From Saccharina japonica (Eukaryota; Sar; Phaeophyceae; Laminariales; Laminariaceae), in the NCBI GenBank assembly GCA_008828725.1, contig MEHQ01003935.1, positions 222,309 through 286,308 of the forward strand: DNA of 64,000 nt, given 5' to 3'. A program made the translations under genes and the position numbers. The number at the start of each line of letters is the position of its first letter. Positions within the stretch are counted from its first letter, which is position 1. Positions 12,236-22,986 of the stretch are shown in pieces. Below the pieces are notes generated by a model. It made no database searches and was not told the DNA's origin. It saw nothing but the letters and a program-made list of their open reading frames with translations.

Positions 12236-12423
12236 CTTCGTACGCGAGTCGACGTGGGAAGGAAGTGCTGAAATCTTCTCGCGATAAAAGTACAGGTAAA
12301 AAGTACCGTAGTGGGGAGGGGGGAGAAGAGCCTACTTAGCGACCCCAGATCTGAGTTACGACTAAAGAGGGAGAGAGAAAATAAGGGCGAAGATAATAAA
12401 TGGGATGGGGGAAAACAAAAAAC
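12236..12423 (+). mobile_element. SINE copy, 5'-truncated
   Basis: This is a headless body copy: TCGACGTGGGAAGGAAGTGC, CGCGATAAAAGTACAGG, AGTGGGGAGGGGGGAG and GACCCCAGATCTGAGTTACG, ending after GATAATAAATGGGATGGG in an A-rich tail. 5' truncation is the expected pattern for a retroposon. Confidence 0.65.
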
Positions 12424-12749
12424 ATAGGAAAACATTCTTGTCCCTGTAAATATAATATTACCAGGTATACGAGTATCAGCCTGCTTTTCGGGGTGTATGA
12501 TATGTCCTGTACTGTACTGCATGTACTCGGATGCCCGGTCCCTGAATATAAGTAACGTTTCCATATTAATATTTAATCGAAAGATCCTTACGTTTACGGA
12601 CATCAGTATATGATACTGATGTACCAGGTATGAATATGTGGTCCAATTATCATATCGGATGCATGTAATTTCGTGTAATCATATTATACATGATACATAT
12701 TCATAAACCATATCATACTCGTACGTATGTGATACCTGGTATACATATC

Positions 12750-12945
12750 CGAGGGAAGAAAGGACCGACGCAATCGCGCGATAAAAAAAATCGAAGGCGC
12801 GAACCGTAGTGGGGAGGGGGGAGGAGAATAGCCTACTTTGTGACGCCGGATATGAGTCAAGACTATATACGACCATTATACTATATTAAAAAATTAAATG
12901 GGAGGGCGAGAGAAAAGAAGGGCGAACAAAATAAATGGAGGGGGG
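12750..12945 (+). mobile_element. SINE copy, 5'-truncated and diverged
   Basis: The body blocks are recognisable (GAGGGAAGAAAGGACCG, CGAACCGTAGTGGGGAGG, GTGACGCCGGATATGAGT), and a tail ends near AATAAATGGAGG. It is more diverged than the other copies and runs straight into a reversed poly-C-family repeat. Confidence 0.55.
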
Positions 12946-13100
12946 GAGTGCACTTCATTTTCATGCATGGCCGTAGTCGTATTATATGACCATAGACCCT
13001 CGCATCCCTACAATGCCGGGACGGAGCATGTCGGGTTTTCACCGTCCAGGCAGACATTGCTTGCACCAAGCTCGAAGCGACATGGTGGGGGGGGGAGGGT
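12946..13100 (-). repeat. poly-C-ended dispersed repeat, reversed copy
   Basis: On the minus strand this reads TTGGTGCAAGCAATGTCTGC, a GTGAAAACCCGACATGCTCC block, CATTGTAGGGATGCGAGGGT, CTATGGTCATATAATACG and then CATGCATG, ending at a C-rich tail (G run at 12939-12946 on the plus strand). See 48235 for the full unit. Confidence 0.65.
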
Positions 13101-13356
13101 TCTATTTCCACGCGGTTCAAAACGGGCAACGAGGGGCCGAATAGAGCCGAGGAGAAAAGCTGTTGGCTGTTGGCTCGCATCTCCTCAGTATCTCCAGAAC
13201 GGAAGGTGCAACGGATGCCTCGAGATACTGAAGGCGTACGTAGGCGGTATATGTATATACTGACTGACGTATTATACTGACTACTATTATACCTGCTGTG
13301 GTACTGACCGCCTTGCTGCTGTGGCACAAAAACAAACAAAAGTTGACACAATACCT

Positions 13357-13442
13357 GGTACCACTCTGTCCCGAAATATAAGCACATTTTGTACATTAAT
13401 AGTCAATAAAAAAAGTGCTTAGATATCGGGACAGAGTGGTAC
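13357..13442. mobile_element. 80-bp hairpin element (GTACCACTCTGTCCC family)
   Basis: The ends GTACCACTCTGTCCCGA and TCGGGACAGAGTGGTAC are perfect inverted repeats of 17 bp. Inside them are inverted AAATATAAGCAC and GTGCTTAGATAT blocks, leaving a loop of about 30 bases. Related hairpins are at 15733-15820, 35430-35503 and 41958-42032, and half copies at about 1571, 10985-11012 and 28193. Confidence 0.7.
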
Positions 13443-13679
13443 AGCGCTATTATATATCAGGTGCCAGGTATACCAGAATTTGATCTGGACGCGAGCACGC
13501 AAGTGAAAATGTTTCAAAACACGATGAAAACACACGGGAATCTGGAATAGTTTTTTTTGTTTTAAACGAAATCGGTACAAACAGTTTTATGGTCGCATTT
13601 TCGTAATGCGTCACAAAAAAAAACTGTTTGAAAACATATCCCTGCTGGTTCGTATACCGGTTAGAATTTAGAATTGGAG

Positions 13680-13785
13680 ATATCTTATCGAAAATTTCGA
13701 TATATATATATCGGAATATCGAACTGTGTTCCATATATATATCGGAATATCGAACGTTTCGATATATCGTATCGAACGTGTTTTA
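13680..13785. repeat. ATATCGA-rich palindromic satellite
   Basis: Imperfect repeats of ATATCGAA and TATATATCGG with the phrase GTATCGAACGTGTTTTAC. The same phrase and composition recur at 53360-53560, with smaller patches at about 14205-14235 and 55555-55600. Confidence 0.6.
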
Positions 13786-14626
13786 CTACAGTAGGGCTGG
13801 GCACTGGCACAGTATGTACTGGCAGTAGTAGTCTCCTGGCAGTAGTAATCTACTGGTTGACCCGGCCAGTAATTTTTCCAGTAGGTGTTTTCTTACGCAC
13901 GTCCATGAAACATGCCACATTATAATACGGAAAACCACCAAGTGCGTTTCGGGAGGAGAGAGGAGAGACAGTATGCTGCTGCAATCCAGTATACCGGTAC
14001 TGATTAAATTTGACGGCAGCATAATCGCTACTTATTGAGTCAGCCCGTGCCAAGTTTAATGTGAAGATAACAGCAAGTCCCATGTTTTACCCTCCATCCC
14101 CTGGAATCACCGTGTTTTTTATGCAGATACTTGAAACGAGAGCTTCGACGTCGGCATCAAATATCAAAGTGGTATCGACTACGTAGTATTTTTGTTTATC
14201 AGTATCGTATATATATCGAACTCGATTATCGTGCGATATCCAACACAAATACCGGGTCTATTAAAAAAATGCTGGTCGCCGTGGCCGACTGACCACCACA
14301 CAGCCTGGCAGAAGCTGCTGCAAATAATAATATTGATACATAGTAACCAAGCGAGCACCCACATAATGAGATACGCAAGACAACGAATACGCTTCGACGA
14401 ATTTCAGAGCCGATTTTCTCTGAAAACGAGGAGAGTGCAAACGTGCAAACGCAGAGCAACGGCATCTACGAAAAGATATCGACGTGACGATATCTTTCCA
14501 AAGCCAGCGTTTTATTGTGCCCCCCCCCGTGCTCCGTCTCGAAAGGGATGCGTGGTCAATGGTCAAATGACTAAGGCAAGCAACAAATGAGTACGCCTCC
14601 CCCCCCCCCTTGTTTTGGGGGAAATC

Positions 14627-14795
14627 GGCAAGCCATCTCAGCTAGGAAAGCCATCCCAGCTAGGAAAGCCATCTCAGATAGGAAAGCCGTTCCTGCTAGG
14701 AAAGCCATTCCTGCATGTAGGAAAGCCATTCCTGCTAGGGAAGCCATTCCTGCTAGGAAAGCCATCTCAGCGAGGAAAGCAATCTCAGGGTGTGT
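14627..14795 (+). repeat. minisatellite, 18-bp unit
   Basis: About nine tandem units of 18 bp (AGCTAGGAAAGCCATCCC with variants, and one short CATGTAGG insertion near 14716). The length is a multiple of three, so long open frames appear on both strands; these are repeat artefacts and not evidence of a gene. Confidence 0.8.
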
Positions 14796-16119
14796 TATCT
14801 TCCGTATGACACGGTGACATAAACCCTTCAACGTACCGGACAGATCATCGATCCCCACCTCATGAACTAGAAATATCGGGGCGGATGATCGGCACAGCAG
14901 CACTATAGATGACGTTTACGGGGCGGGATCTGTATGGCACGGCTCTTGCGTACCATGTGCATGTTTGTCCGTTGGGACCTGTATGATACGGTCCTGCTTA
15001 CTGGTGCATGTACGTATACCCGTTGGGGTCTGCCTTATTCGGCTCTTGATCAACATATCGTAACGGCAAACATAGGATCTCGTATAAATGTCGTAAATGT
15101 GTCATAGATGATCTACAGCAGTAGATCGCGATCTGGTCGACGTGTGTTTAAAATCGAATCAACACCGGTCGCTGTCGAAGCAGAAAGCTGCATCATTCCG
15201 CCGATGCCAATAGCAACAAACAACAATTGACCCCGTAAGACCTGGTCCCGCGAATTTGGGGAAAACCTACTTGGAATTAGTGTGGGATATTTTTTTCAGT
15301 TCTGAATGGGTTAAGACAACTGGACACGGACGCTGGGTGTCGAATGTGTCAGGAGACAGCACTGTCACCCCTTGGCAGACAGCAACTTTGCCTTGACATG
15401 CCTTGACTGGCACTAAGAGTACTACTGGTAGGTTTTAATGCGGAAGACTCGGCCCTACACCCTTGACAGCATACGTTTTGCCTTGCTTCACGTATCTGCT
15501 GACATGGTTGCTGGGTTTGCATGTTCTCGATGTCGATGGGTGGAAAAAACGTTTCATGTGAAAACACAAAACACACCGATGTCAAACGTACTGGGTACGA
15601 AAATAACTTCGTACGTAATCGTATCATGGGAGACACAACACCCTTTAGTGTTTTTTCCTCAGATTGAACCGTTCTCTCTACCCAACTACAGCAGTACAAC
15701 CAGTGTCCGTCCTGAATCCTTATCTTAGAGAGATACCGCCCTGCACGGAAATATAAGGACCGTTTATTCTTAGTTTTTTCAGTTTAAACGCTCCTTATAT
15801 TTCCGTCCACAGAGCGGTACTAATTCTGTGGTCGCAGCATTAGGATCAAATAGAGGTACAGAATGTACATAATCACGCTTACGCTGTTGCTTCCAAGTTA
15901 ATTCCGCACCTGTGTCTCGCTCGGCATCATTTGGACAAGACAATCTCACTCACTGCGCACCGATTTTGATCGAAATTTGTTGGGCTATGTACGAGTCTGC
16001 TGGACTTCACGGCCATGTATTTATTCCTCAGTTCGGTGGCGAAGCTAACAGCCTTTAGAAAAATAGTAGCTACACCCATTTAGACTGACTGCACCCACGT
16101 TTATTCCGACAAAATATTT
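14796..16119. other. gene-free stretch with three dispersed repeats
   Basis: It contains a reversed copy of the CCCATTCAGAACTG family (15255-15315), a copy of the TTCTTCATCC family (15655-15735), and an 80-bp hairpin element (15733-15820, ends ACCGCCCTG...AGAGCGGT). Two GGGTCTGTATGG-like phrases occur between 14920 and 15040. No gene is called. Confidence 0.5.
15733..15820. mobile_element. 80-bp hairpin element, second copy
   Basis: The inner inverted blocks CGGAAATATAAGGA and TCCTTATATTTCCG are perfect. The outer ends ACCGCCCTG and CAGAGCGGT are a diverged version of the termini at 13357. It directly follows the TTCTTCATCC repeat. Confidence 0.65.
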
Positions 16120-16545
16120 AGAGTTAGTGCAGGATGAGATTAGCAGTGAAGGGGTTAAGCCAATACCCCCGGAGGTATCATGCGGCTCGCGCAACACCTC
16201 ACGGCGTTTCACGCTTTTGGTGCAAGCAATAATCTGCCTCGTCGGTGAAAACACGGCGTGCAATCCCTTCTGCCTGGTTGGTGAAAACCCAGCGCGCTCC
16301 GTCCCGGCATTGTAGGGATGCGAGGGTCTATGGTCATATGACTACGGCCGTGCACGACATGAGTACACCCCCCCCCCTCCCCCGCTCCGTCTCGAAAGGG
16401 AGGCGGGGGTCTATGGTCATATGACTACGGCCGTGCACGACATGAGTACACCCCCCCCCCTCCCCCGCTCCGTCTCGAAAGGGAGGCGGGGGTCTATGGT
16501 CATATGACTACGGCCGTGCACGACATGAGTACACCCCCCCCCCCC
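16120..16545 (+). repeat. poly-C-ended repeat with an 83-bp tandem array
   Basis: A poly-C-family copy (CCTCACGGCGTTTCACGC, then a GTCCCGGCATTGTAGGGATG block) passes into a tandem array in which TCTATGGTCATATGACTACG starts at 16327, 16410 and 16493, an exact 83-bp period. Each unit ends in a C run and includes CTCCGTCTCGAAAGGGAGGC. Confidence 0.75.
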
Positions 16546-16700
16546 CCGGGGGGGGGGGGGCGCCGGGGGGGCCCCCCGGGCGGCCCCCCCGGCCCCCCCC
16601 CGGCCCCCGGGCGGAGGGGGGTCTGCGGGAGGTGCCGCCGGAGGGCCCGCCGGAGGTGCCTCCGGAGGCTCTTTTCGAAAGCGCCGCCGGAGTCGAAACT
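16536..16700. repeat. C-run/G-run palindromic block
   Basis: Long C and G homopolymers alternate, followed by palindromic CCGGAGG words (CGGAGGTGCCTCCGGAGGCT). This is either a real extreme GC palindrome at the end of the 83-bp array or an assembly artefact; the pattern looks like a read-end collapse. Confidence 0.6.
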
Positions 16701-17992
16701 TGGTTTTCACGCTATGATATTTGGTACCAGGTATCATTTGACACACAAAAAGTATGATAAACCAAACGAGCTTTCCAACGATCAACCCGTAACACATGTT
16801 GCGCAGATTGATATCCTATAATATGTGGAAGTGTGGTGAGCTTATTAATTAAACTATTATTAGTGTTACACTCGAATCGTACCTGGTGCGGAGTGCGTAT
16901 CATAGGAGTAGCAGCGGGGGGGGGGGGGGGTTCAATAACTATAATCCAGCAGCACAGGCCAGAGGTCAAAAGCTTATGTTCAGTGTCAGGACTAAAAACA
17001 CAGGGATGGCAGGGGATGGAAGCCCAAAACACACGTTCGATACGATTATCTCGAAAATTCCAGATAATTCAATGTATCGGAAAAATCAATACGATATCCA
17101 GCACTAATCACATCCCCACTATTAACAACTGGTAATAGCAGGACTGCTGACTGCTGCTGTGTACGTCGTATTACATCATATACCCTACCAGGTACATATA
17201 CAAGCTCTTTATTACTCGACTCTCGACTTTCGAGGCTCTGCACACCCTGGTGCTGGGGGCAAACGGACAAATACAACAGTCATCAAAACGGAGCACGCCG
17301 AACTCGGAATTTCGCATCGAGAAAGCCATCCCAGCATATACGCTATGCTTGTGCGGGACTACCAGTCTACTTTTGATAGTACAGCAGTATATAATACCAG
17401 AAAAGTCATGGGTACTCACGTGTATGTTGGTATCTACAATCGGCAGTAACGACTGCTGCACCTGGTATCATGTTAATACTATAATATCAATCCTAGTGTA
17501 TCAGGCACCATATTGTACTGGTTAGTATACAGTTACATATATATGCCTACGGGCTCTTCCGATACCACACCCTGTCAAAAACGCCAGGGCCGGGAGACTC
17601 TGTTGCATTGATGAGAGCGTTGAAACAGCAGCATCGCACCCAAGATAGTACTGCCGTGGTACGATCGCATGGATGCATCGACTCAAGACAAAATCGAAAT
17701 AAATCAGATATATCGCAAGAGCTTGGTATACAACAGCAGTGTACGTGTAATATACTGGTATGTACCTGGCATATCTTAAACAATACAAAAGCAACATCAT
17801 TGATATTATCGCCGTAACATACCGCAAGAAGAGCATGCAGCCCTTGTCGCAAGAGCACCGGTAGACAGATGCCTTGCATGGAATGGGAGGAGGCCAGTGG
17901 GCGCCAGGCGGGACGGTGTTCCCCCAGGACCATCACGTTGTCTAATTCGAAAATACAAAAAAACATCCTTGTACGTATAAATACCAGCTCGT
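16701..17992. other. gene-free stretch
   Basis: AT-rich sequence with many TACCAGGTA and TACAGCAG words. A G run lies at 16917-16930. Frames up to 196 codons occur (minus strand, 17547-18137), but they have no domain, no start context and run across the repeat at 17993-18075. No gene is called. Confidence 0.45.
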
Positions 17993-18339
17993 GCTTAACC
18001 CATTCAGAACTGAAAACAATGTCCCACACTAATTCCGAGTAGTTTGTCCCCAAATTCCTGGGACCAGTTCTTAAGGCGTTAATGTAGTACATGGGCCACC
18101 CGGGGATGATAATTCCTCGCCCTCCCCCAAAAAACAAAACACCTTTTTTCCTGGAATGAGAGGAAATTCGTAGTTTTTTTTGGGGGGGGGGGAACCTGAA
18201 CTAAAGCTGTTTCTAGGAAAGTTTCGAGGTCCAGGTGGGGAAATACGTACGCATCCCTGATAAATACTGCTGTGTACTGGCACATAAATTGACATAATAT
18301 CATACGGTCATACCTTCAGCAAATCTAACAAAAGGTCAT

Positions 18340-18935
18340 CAGAGTACCACTACCTCCGAGTACCAGTCATTTCAGTTTTTAGTGCCGTAAGGACTCGCGA
18401 GGACTCCGTCATTTCAGCTTTCGCCTACGGACTCGCGAGGACTTATCTCGTAGTCGTTTCAACTTCTGGTACGCTGGGGACTCACGAGGACTCCGACATT
18501 TCAACTAATGGTACCCTGGGGACTCCGTACTTCAAAATGACCCGTACTCGCGAGTCAGTGACCGAGTCCCGATGACTGGTACTCTGACGCATTTTCCAGC
18601 ATTTTTTGTAAAGGGAGACAGCATTACTGATAAAACAAAAAACGTATTTTCTTCGTGTTCGATCCATTGGTTCGGTACCCGCGAGGACTCAGCCTTTTCA
18701 GCTTTTGGTACCCTTCGGACTCGCGAGCACTCAGTCATTCCACCTTTTGGTACTCTGGGGACTCGCGAAGGCTCAGTCATTTCAGTTTCTGCTATCTGGT
18801 GAGCCGCGAGGAATCAGCCATTTCAGCTTCTGGCATCCTGCGGACTCGCGAGGACTTAGTCATTTCAGCTTCTGGTACCCTGGGGACTCGCACTCAAAAG
18901 GACTCGGACTCGCGAGTCAATGACCGAGTCTCGAC
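18340..18935 (+). repeat. minisatellite, roughly 45-bp unit
   Basis: About a dozen imperfect units built from GGACTCGCGAGGACT, CAGTCATTTCAGCTT and TGGTACCCTGGGG. One unit is interrupted at about 18590-18675 by unrelated sequence. Open frames on both strands (for example 18655-19047) follow from the repeat. Confidence 0.8.
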
Positions 18936-19065
18936 CACTCGGACTCGGACGACCTTTGTACCGTCAGTTGACGGTCTAGTTTTGGCCCGTCAAGGTCGCT
19001 TTAGACAAAAAAAAACGGTTGGCCAAGCCAGCCAACAACCCAACTGACTTTTAGTTGACTACACC

Positions 19066-19261
19066 AGTACGCGACATGTGTTAGAATTTCAGGCTGAGTT
19101 TTTTTCGAAACTAGAGAATGTGCTAATCTGTAGAGCTAGCGTTTTGTGTTCAGCGAGGAACGCCATTCTAGATTGTAGATATTAGCCTTAAACACCATAT
19201 GCTCAACGTTGACGTTACCGTAAGCCGCGAGCCATATTTGACAAAACTTGAGTCGCGTACT
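19066..19261. mobile_element. TIR element, AGTACGCGAC family
   Basis: Perfect 10-bp inverted ends (AGTACGCGAC and GTCGCGTACT) bound 196 bp. The interior blocks CATGTGTTAGAATTT, TTCAGCGAGGAACGCCATTC and GTAAGCCGCGAGCC are shared with the 226-bp copy at 37079-37304. It is noncoding and non-autonomous. Confidence 0.7.
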
Positions 19262-19723
19262 GTACGTAGTCGGCTGGCGCTACTTGTGTCCGTATTACAT
19301 ACTGGTGGAATAAAAAATATATGATACCTGGTAAAAAAAACGCAAACAGCCTTTGGCACTGCAACTGACACAGCAGGACCATCGATGGTGATGAGTTTTG
19401 ATGCGCCATGAGTGTCAGCACACCTCTTATTAATAGCCCTTTCTCCCTCTCTGAGCGAGTGGTCTCACGGGGAAATGCGCGCCCCGTACGAATAGCAAAT
19501 AAGCCTTCTGAAAACATGGAAACCCAAATAGTCGGATAGTTGTCACCGCTTCAACAAACTACAATACATGTACTCGTATAGCTGGAGGATTTTAGGCATC
19601 CAACTCACAGCTCTAACATGTGTTGTAGGGGTTCCTTGGTAACTGCCTGTCTGTCACGGGGCAAGAGTGCTGCCGTCAACAGATATCGTTGCTCGTGATA
19701 AGCCTACCTGCTGTACAGGAGTA

Positions 19724-19895
19724 GTACAGGACAAAGGACACCAGGCTATTTAGTAAGAAAGCCAGCTGAGATTGACAGAAAAATAAGAACTACAGAGCCG
19801 TTATCTTAAACCTAGTGTAGAAAGCCCCTTCTCTCGAATAAGAAATCTAGCCTGGGCCAGCTTTCCTGTTTCTTAATACTGCTGTAGGTGCCATG
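19724..19895. mobile_element. TIR element, AATAAGAAAC family
   Basis: The interior blocks AAGAAAGCCAGCTGAGATT, GAGCCGTTATCTTAAACC and TTTCCTGTTTCTTAAT are shared with better copies at 30533-30708 and 36722-36901. The ends are degraded. Confidence 0.6.
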
Positions 19896-19974
19896 TACTA
19901 TGCATCAATAAACAGGTACCTTGGTACGACGAAATGTGAACAACACACACGTACAAAAATGGTAAAAATCCAAA

Positions 19975-20640
19975 TTCAGGTATACCCTAGGCCTTTTGAG
20001 CCATTTATAGGTACACTAAAATATTGCACTCGGGAAAAGACTTCCTAGTGTTCCCTCTGATTGGCCAGCGCCGGATCGCAACTATGGTTGGCTGAAAACT
20101 TTTAGGTAAACCACTCTGTGGCAACTAAAGTTGGGCTTTTTTCTATCTTTAGCTTCGATTGTAGCCATAAATGTCGCATTTGAACCCAGTTTTTTGCTAC
20201 TCTGAAATATGGCCATAGGGCGTCGGGACCGGGTGACCCGAGCTGTCAACATAAAACACGAACATGTTGCGAAATTGACTTTTGAGGGGGGGCGTGTATT
20301 GTGACACAGAACACCGGTGCACTTTCGTATAAATCGTAGTGATAACTACTAATAACCCAGTAAGAACATTATGCTGTTGGCTAAGAGAAGCTTTCTTTCT
20401 TAAGCTAAAGACATTTCGTAGGTACAAGTTGGGCCATTAATGGGAACGATCGAAGCCAACAATAGGTGAAGCCCAACTTGAGTAGCCACAGAGAGGTGTA
20501 CCTGAAACGTTTCAGCCAACAACAGGTACGATCGGGCGCTGGCCAATCAGAGGGAGGACCAGGAAGCATTTTTTCCGAGTGCAATACGTAGTGTACCTAT
20601 AAATGGCTGGAAAGATCTACAGCAATAGGTATACCTATTT
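19975..20640. mobile_element. fold-back element with arms of about 150 bp
   Basis: The left arm (from about 19978: GAGCCATTTATAGGTACACT, TATTGCACTCGGGAAAAG, CCCTCTGATTGGCCAGCGC, CAACTAAAGTTGGGC) is answered in reverse by the right arm (GCCCAACTTGAG near 20472, GCGCTGGCCAATCAGAGGGA, CTTTTTCCGAGTGCAATA, AGTGTACCTATAAATGGCT to about 20640). The spacer of roughly 320 bp has no domain. Confidence 0.7.
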
Positions 20641-21331
20641 TTGGCTTTTTACCTACCCCTGTTAGACAACTTTACCTACCTTTTTTTTGTTTTCTTTTCG
20701 CTTTTTTCTTTTTTCTCTTTTTTTCTCTTGCATGCACCTGGATTGCTAGCAGGGTAGGTCTTGCCTGTCGTATATGGCGTTGCATTATCTGCTCTGCTTA
20801 CTGCACTGAGTGTAGTATCTCTGTGTCGTAGTTTTGTGACCACAGAACTGGTACCTTTTTAGGATGAAGAATCGGCACGGACACTGGGTGTGCTGGATGT
20901 CGACGGGTAGAAAGGAAGGTTTAATGTGAAGAACACACACACACACCCCTGTTAGACAACTACTGCTGTAAGGCCCTATTAATAGTAAATCGCAGGCATG
21001 TAATTAATACATGCTGCGATACGATTCGTAGGCTGTACTGTACCGGTATGCACGATACGAACGTACGAAGGAACTGGTCCTGTGTACGAGTATTGCGTCT
21101 CTTTTGTCAGCATCTCGTTCGCCTTCTACAGCAGCAGCAGCATGTAGCATGCATATTCGCACACACGAGGCGCGGACTATTCCAGCGCCTCAAAACCCAG
21201 GAAGTCGGTAACAACAGTAACAATCCAAGGCTTTCATCCGGGTGCGTTTCAACGGAAGGACGGGGGCAGAATGGAGCCAGCAAACGCCTAGGCAATCGTA
21301 TAGCAAAGCCCCCGCAAGTTCGATCACTGGT
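20641..21331. other. 3' flank of the small membrane-protein gene; no gene called
   Basis: Contents are a T-rich stretch at 20670-20730 and a reversed TTCTTCATCC-family copy at 20838-20950. From about 21040 the sequence is unique and could include the 3' untranslated region of the minus-strand gene that ends at 21332. The plus-strand frame at 21048-21437 overlaps that gene's last exon and has no support. Confidence 0.4.
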
Positions 21332-22342
21332 CTACCACCCCCTGCCCTCAAAGCCACCTGACCCGGACCGAGGGCCGGAGCCTGTCAACAGCCAACCCAC
21401 GGTAGAGGTAGTGGTGGAGCAAAGAATGAGGAAATGAATTGAAAGGTGCACGAGGGTAAGGATTTGCTTTGAGCTGTGGCGCTTCTTGCAATGGATATTA
21501 GAGAGAGGCTGCTGTGCAGCTTGCGGTGATGATAAATAAATGACACGACACACGCGAAAGAAAACAACCCGAACCACCCACACAACTCCTCTTGAATATT
21601 TCTTCGCGGCAATTATCCCACGTTGTTGTGTACGTACACTCGTCATCATACACACGATAGCAACTGACTCGCAGCTGCCGATATGTAGAGTGGGACAGCC
21701 CGGCACGCACAAAAAAACAAACCAACAGCAACACACATCGAAACTCCGTGATGAGAGAGAACAACGGGAAATTAGAAATTAACAGCTGGAACTTAGAAAT
21801 TACTCCACAGGCGAAGGCCGCACACACAGACACGCACACACAGGCAAACACGGACACGCGCGTACCTGTAGAGCTCTCTTGGACACGCCGGGGCTGATGA
21901 GCCTCGCCCCCACTCTCCCAAGCCTTCCAGAAATAGACGAGGCCCAGGATGAGGACCACGAGGCTGACAGCGACTGAGACGCCGACGCAAATTTAGGGCC
22001 GTTCCTTGCGGCCAAGCCAGCTTCTCCCTCTCTCACGCCCTCAATATTGTCGTTGTGGGCAAAATCGGCTGCGAGCGCGGAGCCTTCTCCTTCTCCTGCC
22101 TGCGATGCGCGAGGGCCGAGTCCGGTACCTGCGGGTCCTGACGGGGAGGCTGTCGCGGGCGATGATGCTGTCGCTGTGGTTGCTGCTGCAGCCGCTGCCG
22201 CTGCTGCTGCAACCGCTGTGGCGGACATTGTTGTTGGCGGAGGCAAGCACCCCGGCGCGCTGAAGAACTGCCGAAAGTTGTTGTTTTCGTCGTTTTGGAG
22301 GGCGGACGCCAGGGCGCTCGACGGCGTGTCGTCCATCGCCAT
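21332..22342 (-). CDS. small single-pass membrane protein, three exons
   Basis: Model on the minus strand: exon 1 22342-22129, exon 2 21973-21866, exon 3 21381-21332; introns of 155 and 484 bases. Donors are GCAG/GTACCG and ACAG/GTACGC, acceptors CTCAG and GACAG, and phases agree (1 and 1), giving 123 residues and a TAG stop. The N-terminal 71 residues are low-complexity (MAMDDTPSSALASAL, then an alanine run and a Thr/Ser/Pro stretch). Residues about 72-87 (VAVSLVVLILGLVYFW) form one membrane helix, followed by a polar tail rich in Gly, Ser and Arg. Without the first intron the helix frame has an immediate upstream stop, which is the main reason for the splice model. I do not recognise the family. 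A TATA box lies about 90 bp upstream, and the LysM-TLDc gene starts divergently about 645 bp away. Confidence 0.5.
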
Positions 22343-22430
22343 GAAAGCGGCCGGGGGCGGTGTCAGCTGGGTCTCACGCGTTGCGTAAGCTGGCCCGTTT
22401 GTTCTCAGGGTCCGTTTCTCCATTCGCTGC

Positions 22431-22440
22431 GGTATATAAG
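22431..22440 (-). promoter_or_regulatory. TATA box of the small membrane-protein gene
   Basis: CTTATATACC on the minus strand lies about 90 bp upstream of the ATG at 22342, leaving room for a leader of about 60 bases. The word is nearly palindromic, so it could also act toward the plus-strand gene that starts near 22987. Confidence 0.4.
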
Positions 22441-22986
22441 GGACAGCAAAGCAGGGGGCTCTTCTATGCGGATTAGGTTGTTGGTTGGGTGGTGGGGTGG
22501 AGGGAGGGAGCGGGAAGGCGGTGGGGCGAAGCGGAAGGGACCAGAGGGACGAAGCAGGAAGGCAAAAGATTTGTTTTTTAGATTTTGTTGGGCTTTCAAG
22601 GAAAAAACCGTGCACCGAACAGAAAGAAGCATGCACGGCTCCATGCGGCGGGCTTCTGAGCAAGGGGGCGCGCTAGCAGCGCGACGTAATGATCCGCGCA
22701 GAGAGAAACTGGCTTCCCGCGTATTGAGCAGCGCAGTCGGGGATGGCGGCAGGACGAATCGGCTCGTTTGAATTCCAGTGTTTCTTGCCACACCCCCAAG
22801 GGCACAAAAAGACGAATCTAGTTAGACGCTCTCGCGCAGCTACGGCCAACCAGCTAAAGTTACGAAGCACCCCACAGGCATCTAAGGCACAGAACTACGG
22901 AAAGTAGGAAGGCATGTCATCCCCTGATCCGCCATGGCTAACTCTCCTCTCACCTTCGTCGAAGCAAAGCTGCGTAATACGGCTGA

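Noticed and set aside
14571..14903. repeat protein with a FLAGMAFLAGMA pattern
   Set aside because: The pattern is the translation of an 18-bp minisatellite and is open on both strands.
22295..22771. plus-strand 158-codon gene
   Set aside because: It overlaps the first exon and promoter of the minus-strand gene, has no splice or domain support, and is explained by GC-rich composition.
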